This document shows positions 8,833-18,698 of a stretch of DNA of 64,000 bases, one piece after another; position 1 is the stretch's first letter, and the number at the start of each line of letters is the position of its first letter. The DNA is taken from positions 4,714,501-4,778,500 of the forward strand of contig NZ_CP128362.1 of assembly GCF_034274695.1 (NCBI RefSeq), in the 5' to 3' direction. Under the pieces are notes generated by a model that saw only the letters and a program-made list of their open reading frames with translations, did no database searches and had not been told where the DNA came from. Origin of the DNA: Chitinophaga sp. LS1. Its GTDB lineage: Bacteria; Bacteroidota; Bacteroidia; Chitinophagales; Chitinophagaceae. The position numbers were made by a program, and so were the translations under genes.

Positions 8833-9438
8833 GTGCAGATGGCACAGCGGCCTTATATTCATCAGACGAGGAAACTATTAAATATGCAACACCACACATC
8901 GTTCAGTTTTTCCTGGACATTAAAGCAAGGACTGGCGGTTAAAAAGTTAAATGTTATCGCTAACAGTATGGGCAGCCGGGGCTTGGTTGATGCTCTAGAA
9001 GGGTTGAAAATCAATGAGTTTTACGAAGAATTTGTTTTTAATCAGATAATTCTTGCTGCGCCTGATATTGATGCTCAGATATTTGTTGAGCAAATAGCAC
9101 CCCAACTTCTTAACTGCTCCAATAGGTTAACTTTATATGCTTCATCAAGAGACACATTATTGGCTTCGAAAGTTAAGCGGCTTTCAAGCGTACCTCGCGC
9201 AGGCGATTCGCACGAGTCCAAGTTTACACCCGTTAGTTGCCTCGGGGTTGATACTATAGACGTATCAGATTTGCCAACTAGCAGTTATTGTTTCAGCTTA
9301 GGATATAGTTACTATGCGGAATTAAGAGACTTGATAAATGACATTTACAATTTGATCAGGTTCGGTCATGAGCCGAAGGATCGAAATCTGATTGCAAATA
9401 CAAAGGGACCTTCTCTATTTTGGAAATTTAGAAGGTAA
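8833..9438 (+). pseudogene. DUF900-type alpha/beta hydrolase relic, internally deleted
   Basis: The last 160 residues match the C-terminal half of the DUF900 alpha/beta-hydrolase family. LNVIANSMGSRGLVDALEGL carries the nucleophile elbow (family AHSMG, here ANSMG). FNQIILAAPDIDAQIFVEQI follows, then LTLYASSRDTLLASK and GVDTIDVS. Just before it, FSFSWT resembles the family's earlier 'FSWPS' strand, but the roughly 60-80 residues that should lie between it and the nucleophile elbow are missing. The N-terminal domain and lipoprotein or signal region are also gone. The conserved histidine beside the serine is replaced by asparagine. Probably non-functional. Confidence 0.6.
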
Positions 9439-9485
9439 TCTTGCATTTGCCACTTAACATTTATTTTAAAGTATAAATTCATACC

Positions 9486-10013
9486 GTGACATCACGACAT
9501 GTCTTTTATCACGCAGATCGAAGAGGATTATTAAATGAAGGTCAGGAGTTAACATTGGATCAAGGCGGCTTATCTCCCTTTGGAGCGGTTTACGTTCCAT
9601 GCATATATCAAACCGCCTTTGAACTACTCACTGATACACAACGGCGCGAATACCTTCTAGAGCATGTCAGATCACAGCCAGAATATTCTTCGCTTCCATG
9701 CAGATTCCAATCCATTTTCGCTGCTAATTCGATTCAAGAGGCTGTCATTTTTGCACAAGAAATAGTTCCAAAACCTACGCAGCCGGTAAGGATTTTTGAG
9801 ATATTTTCGGATAACTTTCGAACATTTGACTCGAATTGGTTAGACCTTATTTCTTCATCAACGTCTATAGACAATTACTATAGGTACTGGTCTGGATTCA
9901 TTACAAATCACCGCCCAGCTGAAGGTAAGCGGCGTCCACCTAGACTTGAAGTGATAATTCCCTTACCCGCGGTAGTAGGGAAGGTAGTCGAAACAGTTGG
10001 TGTTGACAATTAA
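9486..10013 (+). CDS. DUF2441-like protein
   Basis: 175 residues starting at a GTG at 9486; an in-frame stop at 9474 excludes a longer start. 'VFYHADRRGLLNEGQELTL' near the start, a central 'FELLTDTQRREYLLEHVR' helix, 'IFEIFSDNFRTFDSNWLDLI' and 'YYRYWSGF' follow the order I recall for DUF2441. That family is suspected of an ADP-ribosyltransferase-like fold, so a modifying enzyme or toxin is possible. It follows the hydrolase relic by 47 bases. The family call is moderate and the function is unknown. Confidence 0.5.
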   Translation: MTSRHVFYHADRRGLLNEGQELTLDQGGLSPFGAVYVPCIYQTAFELLTDTQRREYLLEHVRSQPEYSSLPCRFQSIFAANSIQEAVIFAQEIVPKPTQPVRIFEIFSDNFRTFDSNWLDLISSSTSIDNYYRYWSGFITNHRPAEGKRRPPRLEVIIPLPAVVGKVVETVGVDN

Positions 10014-10186
10014 CGGCTGAAAGGGTTGATTTCCATTGATGCCGGATATACGCAATCAACAGTTACTAAATGTGACGGCTCATTGCATTGCTTTGGATAT
10101 GTCTATTTCACGAAGCCGATCCGGTCTAAAAAATACAGATCATGACCCGTTTGCAATTTGCTTCGTCAGTGTGACACACGACTCCT

Positions 10187-11395
10187 TTACCTCATTTTCA
10201 ACTGCGAGATAGTTGCCTCCAGCCGAAATATCAGATTATCATAGGTGATAATGTCAAATACGTTTTTGAATTTTCGTTTTATAACCTCAAAATCCTTCTT
10301 TTGACTAGTAGTCAGGTTGTGCTCGCGTCCCATTATAATTATGCCCCCTGGATTGACAATTTTAATCTCAACGCCAGCAGGCAATGAGTCTTTATATTTC
10401 TCATTTAGGGCTTTTTCTGTGCTAGCGCCCCATCTGTTTAAACCTAGGAGATATTTTTCCAATTGCATGATTGCACCTGACAGTTCGTGAAGGGGAATAT
10501 GATTTTCACGGTACGTTCGGCTAGAAACTATACAGTTATCAAAAGGCTTTTTTATCTCAATGACATCAGCATAGCCATTAACATCAACAAGTAGGTAATC
10601 CAGATACCGTTTTTCTTCATCGATACCCTTAATTGGTACGTTTTCGAAGACACGAATGTAACGTGTGTACATTAGAAGAATAATCTGCAAAATTTGAACT
10701 TGCCAATGTTTTTCGTTGTATGACTTTTCATTGGCGAGCATCAGTCTCAGCCTGATTAGAATGGCGTGATATTTTTCTATTTCTATTTCCTTAAACTCCT
10801 CAAGTAAATTGGGATCTTTCCTTGAGATCTTCTTGTTTAAATACTTTTCGTAATCGGCTTTTGCATCCCTGGTAGTTGTAAAGAACTCGCCCAAAATTGC
10901 TGATGCTCTCGCACTAACATACTTTTTCTTCTCTATGCGATTGGGTAGTTTACTAACGATGTTGAGGAATTCGGACTAAGAAATGGCTGTGATGTGAGGG
11001 CCACCAACATAAATATCCTCACTTATCAAGTCTTCTATAATGCGAAAAATAGAGATGTTCTCATCAATTATAAAATGCGTTCTTGATAGCTTGACTGAAG
11101 GGTGGAAGAATAGTTTAATTCGTCTAGTAATAACTCCGGGAATTACCTGGTAATATTCACCCACAAGTTTGCCAAGTTGAAACTCGGCCCAAATTTCCTC
11201 GCTGTTTTCTTCGAATCCCTCGACTCCTGTTAGAAGTTGGTCGAAGCCAAAGGTAAACGTTTTTCTGAGCGTAACGGTGTGTTCTGGTTCATCCAAGTTA
11301 TCAGCAAACGATGCAAGCAAATAGTTCCGAGTATAGTCGCGTTCGTCTTGGTAATGCAGTATAAGGCTTGCGCCGGTAGCAGTAAACATAATCAT
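10187..11395 (-). pseudogene. sduA: Shedu nuclease SduA-like gene, interrupted by one amber codon
   Basis: Read as one frame from an ATG at 11395, the gene gives 402 codons with a single in-frame TAG at 10976-10978. The N-terminal 139 residues end HITAIS. After the TAG the same frame goes on SEFLNIVSKLPNRIEKKKYV into the C-terminal domain. That domain carries DUF4263/Shedu features: YLDYLLVDVNGYADVIEIKKP (nuclease core D...E-x-K), a Q-x3-KYL helix, PGGIIIMGRE and FDIITYDNLI. Full length is right for SduA, the DNA nuclease of the Shedu anti-phage system. A second start (TTG 10894) could make only the nuclease half. One point mutation, or a sequencing error, separates this from an intact gene. 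Confidence 0.8.
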
Positions 11396-11569
11396 ATTAT
11401 GAAAGTCAGGTTGAAGCTATTAAGATACCAACTACTACGAATTTAATAAGCGAAAATGGGAAAAGAATCGTTTTTGAACTTTACAGGATGCAGGAGACTC
11501 CAATAACTTGAAATTCTTGGGGACTATTTCATTAAGCGTGTAAGTTTAAAAACCGAGGCTACTAAATAA

Positions 11570-11790
11570 TTAGATCTTTACTCTAGGACCAAATATAGTT
11601 AAGAACTGATTAAGGATCATGTCCCAATTTCTAATGGGCATGGTCAATTTCCTTGATGATTCTCTCAGTGCCAAGTATACGAATTTCATCACAGCATCAT
11701 CGGTAACGAGAGTTTGTTTTTTGTATACTTTCTTATATTACCTTTTTGATTCTCACTAAGATTGGTGGTATAAATCAAAATAAACCTCGT
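11570..11790 (-). pseudogene. IS256/mutator-type transposase C-terminal relic
   Basis: On the minus strand the frame reads LIYTTNLSENQKGNIRKYTK, matching the 'IYTTN-IE--N-QIRK-TK' box of IS256-family transposases. It then shifts frame into DDAVMKFVYLALRES, KLTMPIRNWDMILNQFLTIF and GPRVKI before a TAA at 11570. The catalytic core upstream is absent. I see no inverted repeats. This is a short dead fragment of an insertion sequence in the 665-base gap between sduA and the metal-efflux operon; the rest of that gap shows nothing further that I recognise. Confidence 0.75.
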
Positions 11791-12060
11791 GGACAAGGAC
11801 GATCAGCTGAAATAGTATTAGGTTTTCGCCAAGCAACATAATTAGGCCTGAACAAGGCAACGCATCATTTCGTTACAATTAAAATAATTAACATCTGATC
11901 TATGGTGAGTTCAGGTTATTTTCTCAGTGGATTTCGGGTTTGTACATTGTTACACATTTTCACCCATGTGTGCTTTCACATAACCATATAATACCGTAAC
12001 CTACACCAATAAATACTTCAAACTACCCCAATAATAAGATTTTTACCTATATTTACCCCC

Positions 12061-12363
12061 ATGAAATTCTTGCTGGTTTTCATACTATCTCTCATCGTTC
12101 TCTGCGAAACCATCATACCTTGCTGTGTATGGGATAGCTGTGCGCAGGAAACCACCACCACCAGCAACTCAAAAAAAGACAAAGGCGAATGCTCGCCATT
12201 CACCGCTTCCTGCTCCTCCTGCACATCAGGTGTCATATTAGCAAAAGTAACCACACCGGAATTCTCCATCACCATACCTCTCGTTAAGCACATCGCTGCT
12301 TACCAGTCTATGCGGGCTACTCCTTACACCCGTTCATTATTACAACCTCCCCGGCTGGCATAA
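12061..12363 (+). CDS. DUF6660-family small cysteine-rich secreted protein
   Basis: 100 residues. A hydrophobic signal (MKFLLVFILSLIVLCETIIP) is followed by CCVWDSC and a second cysteine cluster CSPFTASCSSCTSGV. Proteins of this shape (DUF6660) are regularly found directly upstream of CusA/CzcA-type pumps in Bacteroidota. The cysteines suggest binding of copper, silver or another soft metal in the periplasm. It precedes the pump gene by 64 bases and is probably co-transcribed. The metal-binding role is inferred. Confidence 0.75.
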   Translation: MKFLLVFILSLIVLCETIIPCCVWDSCAQETTTTSNSKKDKGECSPFTASCSSCTSGVILAKVTTPEFSITIPLVKHIAAYQSMRATPYTRSLLQPPRLA

Positions 12364-12427
12364 TCACCCTCCCACAGTACACAATTTAATGCTGCATGGC
12401 ACCCTGCCATGAGACAAACTATTTATT

Positions 12428-15400
12428 ATGTTAGATAAAGTCATCAGGTTTAGTATACACAATAAACTGGTGATTGGATGCCTCACGGTCATACTCATTG
12501 TATGGGGTGTGTGGAGCGCACTGCGCCTGCCCATCGATGCCGTACCGGACATTACCAATAACCAGGTTCAGATTATTACAAATGCTCCTACGCTCGCCAC
12601 CCAGGAGGTAGAGCAATTCGTATCATATCCCGTTGAACAAAGCATTGCCAACCTTCCCGATCTGATCGAAATCCGTTCTATTTCAAGATTTGGTTTATCG
12701 GTCGTGACCGCCGTGTTCGACGATAAAGTAGATGTGTATTTTGCCAGGCAACTCATCAATGAGCGCCTCCAGGAAGTAAGGAACCAGATACCCGAAGGTG
12801 TCGCCATGCCCGGGCTGGCGCCTGTAAGCACCGGTCTGGGACAAATTTATGAATATGTATTACGCCCTAAAAAAGGGAGTGAACATAAATACAATGCCGC
12901 AGACCTCCGTTCTATGCAGGACTGGATTGTAGCCCGCCAACTCTATGGCACACCGGGCATTGCAGAGGTCAATAGCTTTGGCGGTATGCTCAAGCAATAT
13001 GAAGTAGCTGTAGATCCTGCCCGCCTAAAGGCCATGAATGTAAGTATCTCCGAAATCTTTACCGCCCTGCACCAGAATAACCAGAATACCGGTGGTGCTT
13101 ATATTGATAAAAAGCCCAATGCCTATTTCATCAGGGGTATTGGGTTGGTGACTTCGCTGGAAGACATCGGCAATATTGTAATTAAGAATCCCGCAGGCAT
13201 TCCTGTCTATATGAAGGATGTGGCGAATGTGAGATTTGGCAGTGCGATCCGCTATGGGGCCATGACCCTGAATGGAGAGGAAGAAGTAGTAGGCGGCATT
13301 ATCATGATGCTGAAAGGAGCAAATAGTGCAGAGGTAGTAAAGCGGGTAAAAGCAAGAATGGAGCAGATTAAAATGGCCCTCCCCGAAGATGTGATCATTG
13401 AACCTTATCTCGATCGTACGAGTCTGGTCAACCGCGCTATCAGCACCGTAGAACGCAACCTCGTTGAAGGTGCTTTGATTGTGATCTTTGTACTGGTATT
13501 GTTTTTAGGAAATATACGTGCAGGTATCATCGTCGCATCTGCCATTCCATTATCTATGCTTTTTGCATTGGGATTGATGAATGTATTCCATGTATCTGCA
13601 AACCTTCTAAGTTTGGGTGCCATTGATTTTGGATTGATTGTAGACGGTTCGGTCATCATTGTTGAAGCGACCCTGCATCACCTGGCCCGGCGCACCAGCC
13701 AACAAAAACTGACACAGGCAGAGATGAATGAAGAGGTATTTATTTCTGCTTCTAAGATCAGGAACAGTGCCGCTTTTGGAGAGATCATCATTTTGGTAGT
13801 ATATATCCCTATCCTGACACTGGTAGGCATTGAAGGCAAAATGTTCCGTCCTATGGCACAGACTGTCGGCTTTGCGATATTAGGTGCCTTGCTGCTTTCA
13901 CTGACTTATATTCCTATGATGTCGGCGTTGTTTTTGCCGAAACAAATTTCACAGAAGGTCACCTTTGCCGATAAGATGATCGGGTACTTTCAGCGGATTT
14001 ATAGCAGGGCATTGGACAAGGCTATCCGGTTTAAGTATGTAGTGGTGAGTGTGGCAGTAGCGCTGACAGTGATGGCGGTGATCTTATTTGCCAGAATGGG
14101 CGGGGAGTTCATTCCGCAATTGCAGGAAGGCGACTATGCTTTCCATTGTATCTTACCACCGGGATCTTCTTTGAGTCAGAGTATTGAAACCTCTATGCAG
14201 GCCTCCCGGCTATTGAAAACGTTTCCCGAAGTAAAAGAGGTGATCGGTCGTACCGGGAGTGCGGAGATCCCTACCGATCCAATGCCCCCAGAAGCGACTG
14301 ACCTGATCGTAGTGCTGAAAGAAAAATCAGCATGGACCACCACGAAAGATTACAATGAACTGGCCCACATGATGGAAGAAAAGTTAGCACAGATACCCGG
14401 TGTGTTTTTCGAAGCCAACCAGCCTATTCAAATGCGTTTTAATGAGCTGATGACGGGCATCCGGCAGGATGTAGCGGTGAAGATATTTGGTGAAAATATA
14501 GACACCCTTGCTGCAATTGCACCTAGAGTAGCTGGTGTGATACAGGGCGTGAAAGGTGTGTCCACCCCGCAGATAGAGCAAACGACAGGTTTGCCGCAGA
14601 TCACCATTGAATATGACAGGATCCGTATTGCCAATTATGGGTTAAACATCGCTGATATCAACAGGATAGTCAGTGCTGCCTTTGCAGGTGAAGTAGCTGG
14701 TTCTGTATTTGAAAATGAGCGGCGGTTTGATCTGGTTGTAAGACTGGATAGTGCACACCGAAGCAGCATTGATGATGTGGCCAATCTCTTTATTCCATTG
14801 CCCAATGGCAACCAGATCTTATTGAGTCAGGTCGCAACTGTATCATTCAAAGATGGTCCGGCCCAGATAAGCAGAGAGGCGGCAAGACGCAGGGTCGTGA
14901 TTGGTTTCAATGTAGTAGGCAGAGATGTGGAATCTGTAGTGGAAGAGATACAGGACAAACTCGCAAAGTATCAATTGCCTACAGGGTATTACTTTACCTA
15001 TGGCGGTACTTTTGAAAACCTGCAACAGGCATCTGCCAGATTAAGCATAGCAGTGCCTGCGGCGTTGCTGCTGATATTTGTATTACTCTACTTTACATTC
15101 CATTCTTTCAAGCAGGCAGGATTGATCTTTACCGCCATCCCGATGTCTGCCATTGGTGGTGTACTGGCCTTGTTGACACGGGGAATGCCATTTTCTATAT
15201 CAGCAGGTGTAGGTTTCATTGCCCTGTTTGGCGTAGCCGTATTGAATGGAATTGTATTGATCGGCACCTTTAATCAGCTGGAAAAAGAGGGGGTGACAAA
15301 TGTATTGGAACGAATAAAGAGAGGCACTATGGAACGATTACGACCTGTGTTGATGACAGCCACCGTAGCCTCTTTAGGTTTTCTGCCAATGGCATTATCA

Positions 15401-16741
15401 TCCGGCGCAGGAGCGGAAGTACAGAAACCACTGGCCACCGTGGTGATTGGAGGATTGCTCTCTGCGACAATATTGACCCTGATCGTATTGCCTTTGTTGT
15501 ATATGATCACTATGAAGAAAAAGGCCCTGACCATATTGCTGTTAATAGGTTGTACATTTTCGATGAAAGTAAATGCGCAATCACCAATGAAAGTAAATAC
15601 GCCATTAGGGATCACCCTCCATGATGCGTATAACAAAGCATTACAGCAAAACCTGCAAATCAGATCTGCTGACCTGCAACTGCAAAAAAGCCTTACGCTG
15701 AATGCCACCGCTGCGACCATCCCGAATACGGGCATCTTTGCAGAGAATGAAGACCTGCGTCCTACCGATTCAAAAGGGATCCTGAAGATAGGGCTTTCTC
15801 AAACCCTGGATTGGCCAGGGCTGTATAAAGCAAAAAAGCAGTTGCTGAATGAACAGTCTAAATCAGTTGCATATAATCGCACGATTAAAGCACTGGAAAT
15901 AAAAAGAGAAGTACAAAGTACCTGGTACGCGCTCTGGTATTATCAAAGCAAACAGGCACTGTGGACAAGGCTGGATAGTATTTATACATCGTTGTCAGCC
16001 GCCGCTGTATTAAGAGTAAAGACGGGTGAAAGTGCCGGATTAGATAGTATTGCGGCCATTGCAAAAGCAAGAGAAACCACTGTACAGTTACAACTCATAG
16101 ATCGTGATCTGAAAGTACAGCAGGCGGTATTAAAAAAGCTGTTGAATACAGATACCGCTTATGTAGCAAAAAGTACCGGCATTGAAAAGGTCGCTGTCGA
16201 TTATGGTGACAGTCTGGATGTAACTCATCCTTTTATTCAACAACAGGAACAGAATATTGCCATTGCCAATGCAGAGATCAGGGTAGCCCGTCAAAACCGT
16301 ATGCCTGATTTTCAGGGACGTTTCTTCACACAACGCCTGTATGGCATGCGTGATCCTTATTCAGGTTTTTCATTTACTGTCGGTATTCCTTTGTTTGGAA
16401 GAGGTGCGTATCATAACAGCATCAAAGCGGCACAGGTAGAAAAACAATACCAGCAATCCGTACTCGACTATCAGCAACAGGCATTGCAAACAGAGCGTCA
16501 GCAGGATGTACAGCAGTTGCAAAAGAATAAAGAGCTACTGGATTATTATGAATCCACTGGTTTGAAACAGGCGGATCTGATCATCAAAGCCGCCAACCTG
16601 AGTTATCGGGCCGGTGAAATCAGTTTTGCAGAGCTATCGCAATTCCTGACACAGGCCATCGATATACAAAGAAATTACCTGGATGTATTGAATCAATACA
16701 ATCAGTCCGCAATTCAATTAAACTTCTATTTAAACAGATAA
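12428..16741 (+). CDS. cusA: CusA/CzcA-type heavy-metal RND pump fused to a TolC-like outer-membrane factor
   Basis: 1437 residues. Residues 1-1028 are a complete HME-RND proton antiporter: first helix at 12-30, periplasmic loops, SLGAIDFGLIVDGSVIIVE as the proton-relay helix TM4, MGGEFIPQLQEGDY starting the second periplasmic half, and final helices ending LPLLYMITM. From residue 1029 a signal-peptide-like segment (MKKKALTILLLIGCTFSM, ending VNAQ) leads into a TolC-type domain (about 1055-1437; GITLHDAYNKALQQNLQIRS). Fusions of this kind occur in Bacteroidota. It exports monovalent or divalent heavy-metal ions across both membranes. The next gene starts 2 bases later. Confidence 0.93.
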   Translation: MLDKVIRFSIHNKLVIGCLTVILIVWGVWSALRLPIDAVPDITNNQVQIITNAPTLATQEVEQFVSYPVEQSIANLPDLIEIRSISRFGLSVVTAVFDDKVDVYFARQLINERLQEVRNQIPEGVAMPGLAPVSTGLGQIYEYVLRPKKGSEHKYNAADLRSMQDWIVARQLYGTPGIAEVNSFGGMLKQYEVAVDPARLKAMNVSISEIFTALHQNNQNTGGAYIDKKPNAYFIRGIGLVTSLEDIGNIVIKNPAGIPVYMKDVANVRFGSAIRYGAMTLNGEEEVVGGIIMMLKGANSAEVVKRVKARMEQIKMALPEDVIIEPYLDRTSLVNRAISTVERNLVEGALIVIFVLVLFLGNIRAGIIVASAIPLSMLFALGLMNVFHVSANLLSLGAIDFGLIVDGSVIIVEATLHHLARRTSQQKLTQAEMNEEVFISASKIRNSAAFGEIIILVVYIPILTLVGIEGKMFRPMAQTVGFAILGALLLSLTYIPMMSALFLPKQISQKVTFADKMIGYFQRIYSRALDKAIRFKYVVVSVAVALTVMAVILFARMGGEFIPQLQEGDYAFHCILPPGSSLSQSIETSMQASRLLKTFPEVKEVIGRTGSAEIPTDPMPPEATDLIVVLKEKSAWTTTKDYNELAHMMEEKLAQIPGVFFEANQPIQMRFNELMTGIRQDVAVKIFGENIDTLAAIAPRVAGVIQGVKGVSTPQIEQTTGLPQITIEYDRIRIANYGLNIADINRIVSAAFAGEVAGSVFENERRFDLVVRLDSAHRSSIDDVANLFIPLPNGNQILLSQVATVSFKDGPAQISREAARRRVVIGFNVVGRDVESVVEEIQDKLAKYQLPTGYYFTYGGTFENLQQASARLSIAVPAALLLIFVLLYFTFHSFKQAGLIFTAIPMSAIGGVLALLTRGMPFSISAGVGFIALFGVAVLNGIVLIGTFNQLEKEGVTNVLERIKRGTMERLRPVLMTATVASLGFLPMALSSGAGAEVQKPLATVVIGGLLSATILTLIVLPLLYMITMKKKALTILLLIGCTFSMKVNAQSPMKVNTPLGITLHDAYNKALQQNLQIRSADLQLQKSLTLNATAATIPNTGIFAENEDLRPTDSKGILKIGLSQTLDWPGLYKAKKQLLNEQSKSVAYNRTIKALEIKREVQSTWYALWYYQSKQALWTRLDSIYTSLSAAAVLRVKTGESAGLDSIAAIAKARETTVQLQLIDRDLKVQQAVLKKLLNTDTAYVAKSTGIEKVAVDYGDSLDVTHPFIQQQEQNIAIANAEIRVARQNRMPDFQGRFFTQRLYGMRDPYSGFSFTVGIPLFGRGAYHNSIKAAQVEKQYQQSVLDYQQQALQTERQQDVQQLQKNKELLDYYESTGLKQADLIIKAANLSYRAGEISFAELSQFLTQAIDIQRNYLDVLNQYNQSAIQLNFYLNR

Positions 16742-16742
16742 A

Positions 16743-17888
16743 ATGAAGAAAGTATTTTTCTTAATCATATTGACGATATCCGCCTGTGTCCAGCCAAAAG
16801 CAACGCATGAAGAGGAGGACGCCGCTGAAACGGAAACCAATGTAGCGGCCATCACTCAGGAACAAATGAAAGCCGTCGGCATTGAATTGGATACTGTCAG
16901 CCAGAAAAGCCTGGTAGATGCGATCAAGTTAAGCGGCATGCTCTCTGTGCCTAATCAGAACAAAGCATTAGTAACCGCACTGACCAGCGGCATTGTGAAA
17001 ACGCTGACCGTACTACCCGGTGATTATGTAAAGAAAGGACAGGTGATTGCAACACTCGTCAACCCTGAATTGACAAAGGTGCAACAGGAATTACAATCCA
17101 CCATTGCCCAATTGAACCTCGCAAAAATAGAACAACAACGCCAGCAGGAATTAGTAGCCGGCAATGCAGCGCCATTAAAAAACCTGCAAAGGGTAGAGAC
17201 AGAAATCGCGACCCTCACTGCTACGCGAAATGCCTTGCAGCAACAGCTGTCTGCATTAGGGATCTCTGCCTCCGCAGTGTCTGCCGGCAAGATCACCACA
17301 ATTATCGCCATTACAGCACCTATCAGTGGCACCATCAGCAATGTGAAGGCAGAGATAGGAGCGAATGTAGATGCAGCTACCCCTGTAGCGCAAATAGTCA
17401 ATAACTCTGAATTACACCTCGACCTGTTTGTGTATGAGAAGGACCTGTCTAAATTGAAACCCAAACAGGATATTACCTTCACATTGACAAATAATCCCGG
17501 CAAGACGTACGAAGCAGCGGTGTTTTCCATAGGCACTGCATTTGAAAATGACACCAAGACAATTCCTGTACATGCTGTGGTGAATGGAGATAAATCAGGA
17601 TTGATAGAAGGTATGAATGTAACAGCAGTAGTCAGTACTGGCGCCGTTAAAGGCCCTGCAGTACCTACTGCCGCTATTGTAAGCCATGCAGGAGAGGATT
17701 ATATTTTTGTGATGATAAAAGAAACAAAAGAAGGCTATGAGTTTGAAAAGTGGCCGGTAGCAAAAGGTGTTTCGGATGTGGGATATTCCGCTATCACTCC
17801 TGTCAGAGAATTGCCTGCGCATGCAAAAGTGGTGACCAAAGGGGCTTTCTTTGTGTTGGCAAAACTGACGAATAAAGGGGAAGAATAG
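16743..17888 (+). CDS. cusB: CusB-like periplasmic adaptor lipoprotein of the RND pump
   Basis: 381 residues. The N-terminus has a lipoprotein signal with lipobox ISAC at about residues 12-15. The order is typical of a membrane-fusion protein: beta-barrel strand (VDAIKLSGMLSVPNQNKALV), lipoyl half (GIVKTLTVLPGDYVKKGQVI), coiled-coil hairpin (about 110-170, rich in Q and E), second lipoyl half (APISGTISNVKAEIGANVDA) and C-terminal barrel and membrane-proximal domains. It bridges the inner-membrane pump and the TolC part of the fusion. It is in the same operon, two bases after the pump's stop, and a terminator hairpin follows. Confidence 0.92.
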   Translation: MKKVFFLIILTISACVQPKATHEEEDAAETETNVAAITQEQMKAVGIELDTVSQKSLVDAIKLSGMLSVPNQNKALVTALTSGIVKTLTVLPGDYVKKGQVIATLVNPELTKVQQELQSTIAQLNLAKIEQQRQQELVAGNAAPLKNLQRVETEIATLTATRNALQQQLSALGISASAVSAGKITTIIAITAPISGTISNVKAEIGANVDAATPVAQIVNNSELHLDLFVYEKDLSKLKPKQDITFTLTNNPGKTYEAAVFSIGTAFENDTKTIPVHAVVNGDKSGLIEGMNVTAVVSTGAVKGPAVPTAAIVSHAGEDYIFVMIKETKEGYEFEKWPVAKGVSDVGYSAITPVRELPAHAKVVTKGAFFVLAKLTNKGEE

Positions 17889-17901
17889 TATGTTGTAAAA
17901 T

Positions 17902-17928
17902 TTTTAGCATGTAGCCCATGCTAAAAAA
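17902..17928. terminator. Terminator hairpin after the metal-efflux operon
   Basis: TTTTTAGCATG, loop TAGCC, CATGCTAAAAA. The T-rich and A-rich arms let it work in either direction. Confidence 0.75.
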
Positions 17929-18126
17929 TTACCCTATTATTATGCTGCACCGATGCTTCTTTAAGAAAAGCAATATATGCCCCGCCTCCCGCTGGTTTGC
18001 AGACACTCAGCTGGCAAACCGGCGGTGACTGGGCGGATCACCCCGGAACAAATCTCACTACTGGATAAAAGAATAAGTTGTCAATTGGTAATACAGGTTG
18101 TCTCTCCTTACCCTAACTTTGCAGGA

Positions 18127-18696
18127 ATGGAACCACTCATTACGTACCTGCTTCAATTTGGGTACCTGACTGAACAACAGATCGCGCAAATCAAAAGTAA
18201 AGCACAATGGAAAAAGCTCCCCAAAGGAGCCAGTTTCTCCGAAGCCGGGAAAGTATCCGAAGAAATAGGTTATGTAACCGAAGGGGTCTGCCGTATTTGT
18301 TATTATAACAAAGCAGGAGAGGGGTTCACCCGATATTTTGTATATGAAGACCGTTTTGCGGCCGACTTCAGTAGCTTTCGCGATGAACTGCCTGCCTCAG
18401 AATATATAGAGGCTGTGACCGATTGTGAATTGCTCGTGTTCTCAAAAGCAGATTTCAATTACCTCGACAAAGTGGTTCCCGGCTGGAAAGATATCTTTGC
18501 AAGGATCACAGCATCCGTGTTGGAAAGTAAGATGAAAGCCGCCGGCAATATGCTGGTACAGGATGCGCAATCCCGTTATTTACATTTTATAGAATACTAC
18601 CCGGGGTTAGCGAACAGGGTGCCACAGGCAATGCTCGCATCTTATCTGGGTATTACTCCCTCGTCGTTAAGCCGTATCAGAAAATCCCTCCTTTGA
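18127..18696 (+). CDS. Crp/Fnr-family transcription regulator
   Basis: 189 residues from the ATG at 18127 (MEPLITYLLQFGYLTEQQI). Earlier in-frame codons exist but give unlikely sequence. Residues 30-120 form a cyclic-nucleotide-binding-like beta roll (LPKGASFSEAGKVSEEIGYV, YEDRFAADFSSF). The C-terminal HTH (LASYLGITPSSLSRIRKSLL) is complete. This small Crp form is very common in Bacteroidota and often sits beside transporters or redox enzymes. Its stop lies 2 bases before the ATG of the shortened MFS gene, suggesting a former operon. The effector is unknown. Confidence 0.88.
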   Translation: MEPLITYLLQFGYLTEQQIAQIKSKAQWKKLPKGASFSEAGKVSEEIGYVTEGVCRICYYNKAGEGFTRYFVYEDRFAADFSSFRDELPASEYIEAVTDCELLVFSKADFNYLDKVVPGWKDIFARITASVLESKMKAAGNMLVQDAQSRYLHFIEYYPGLANRVPQAMLASYLGITPSSLSRIRKSLL

Positions 18697-18698
18697 TC

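Noticed and set aside
10976..10978. TAG as a recoded sense codon (stop-codon reassignment)
   Set aside because: Several intact genes in the window end with TAG, for example at 4696 and 60642, and other relics are broken by TAA or frameshifts. Simple mutation is more likely.
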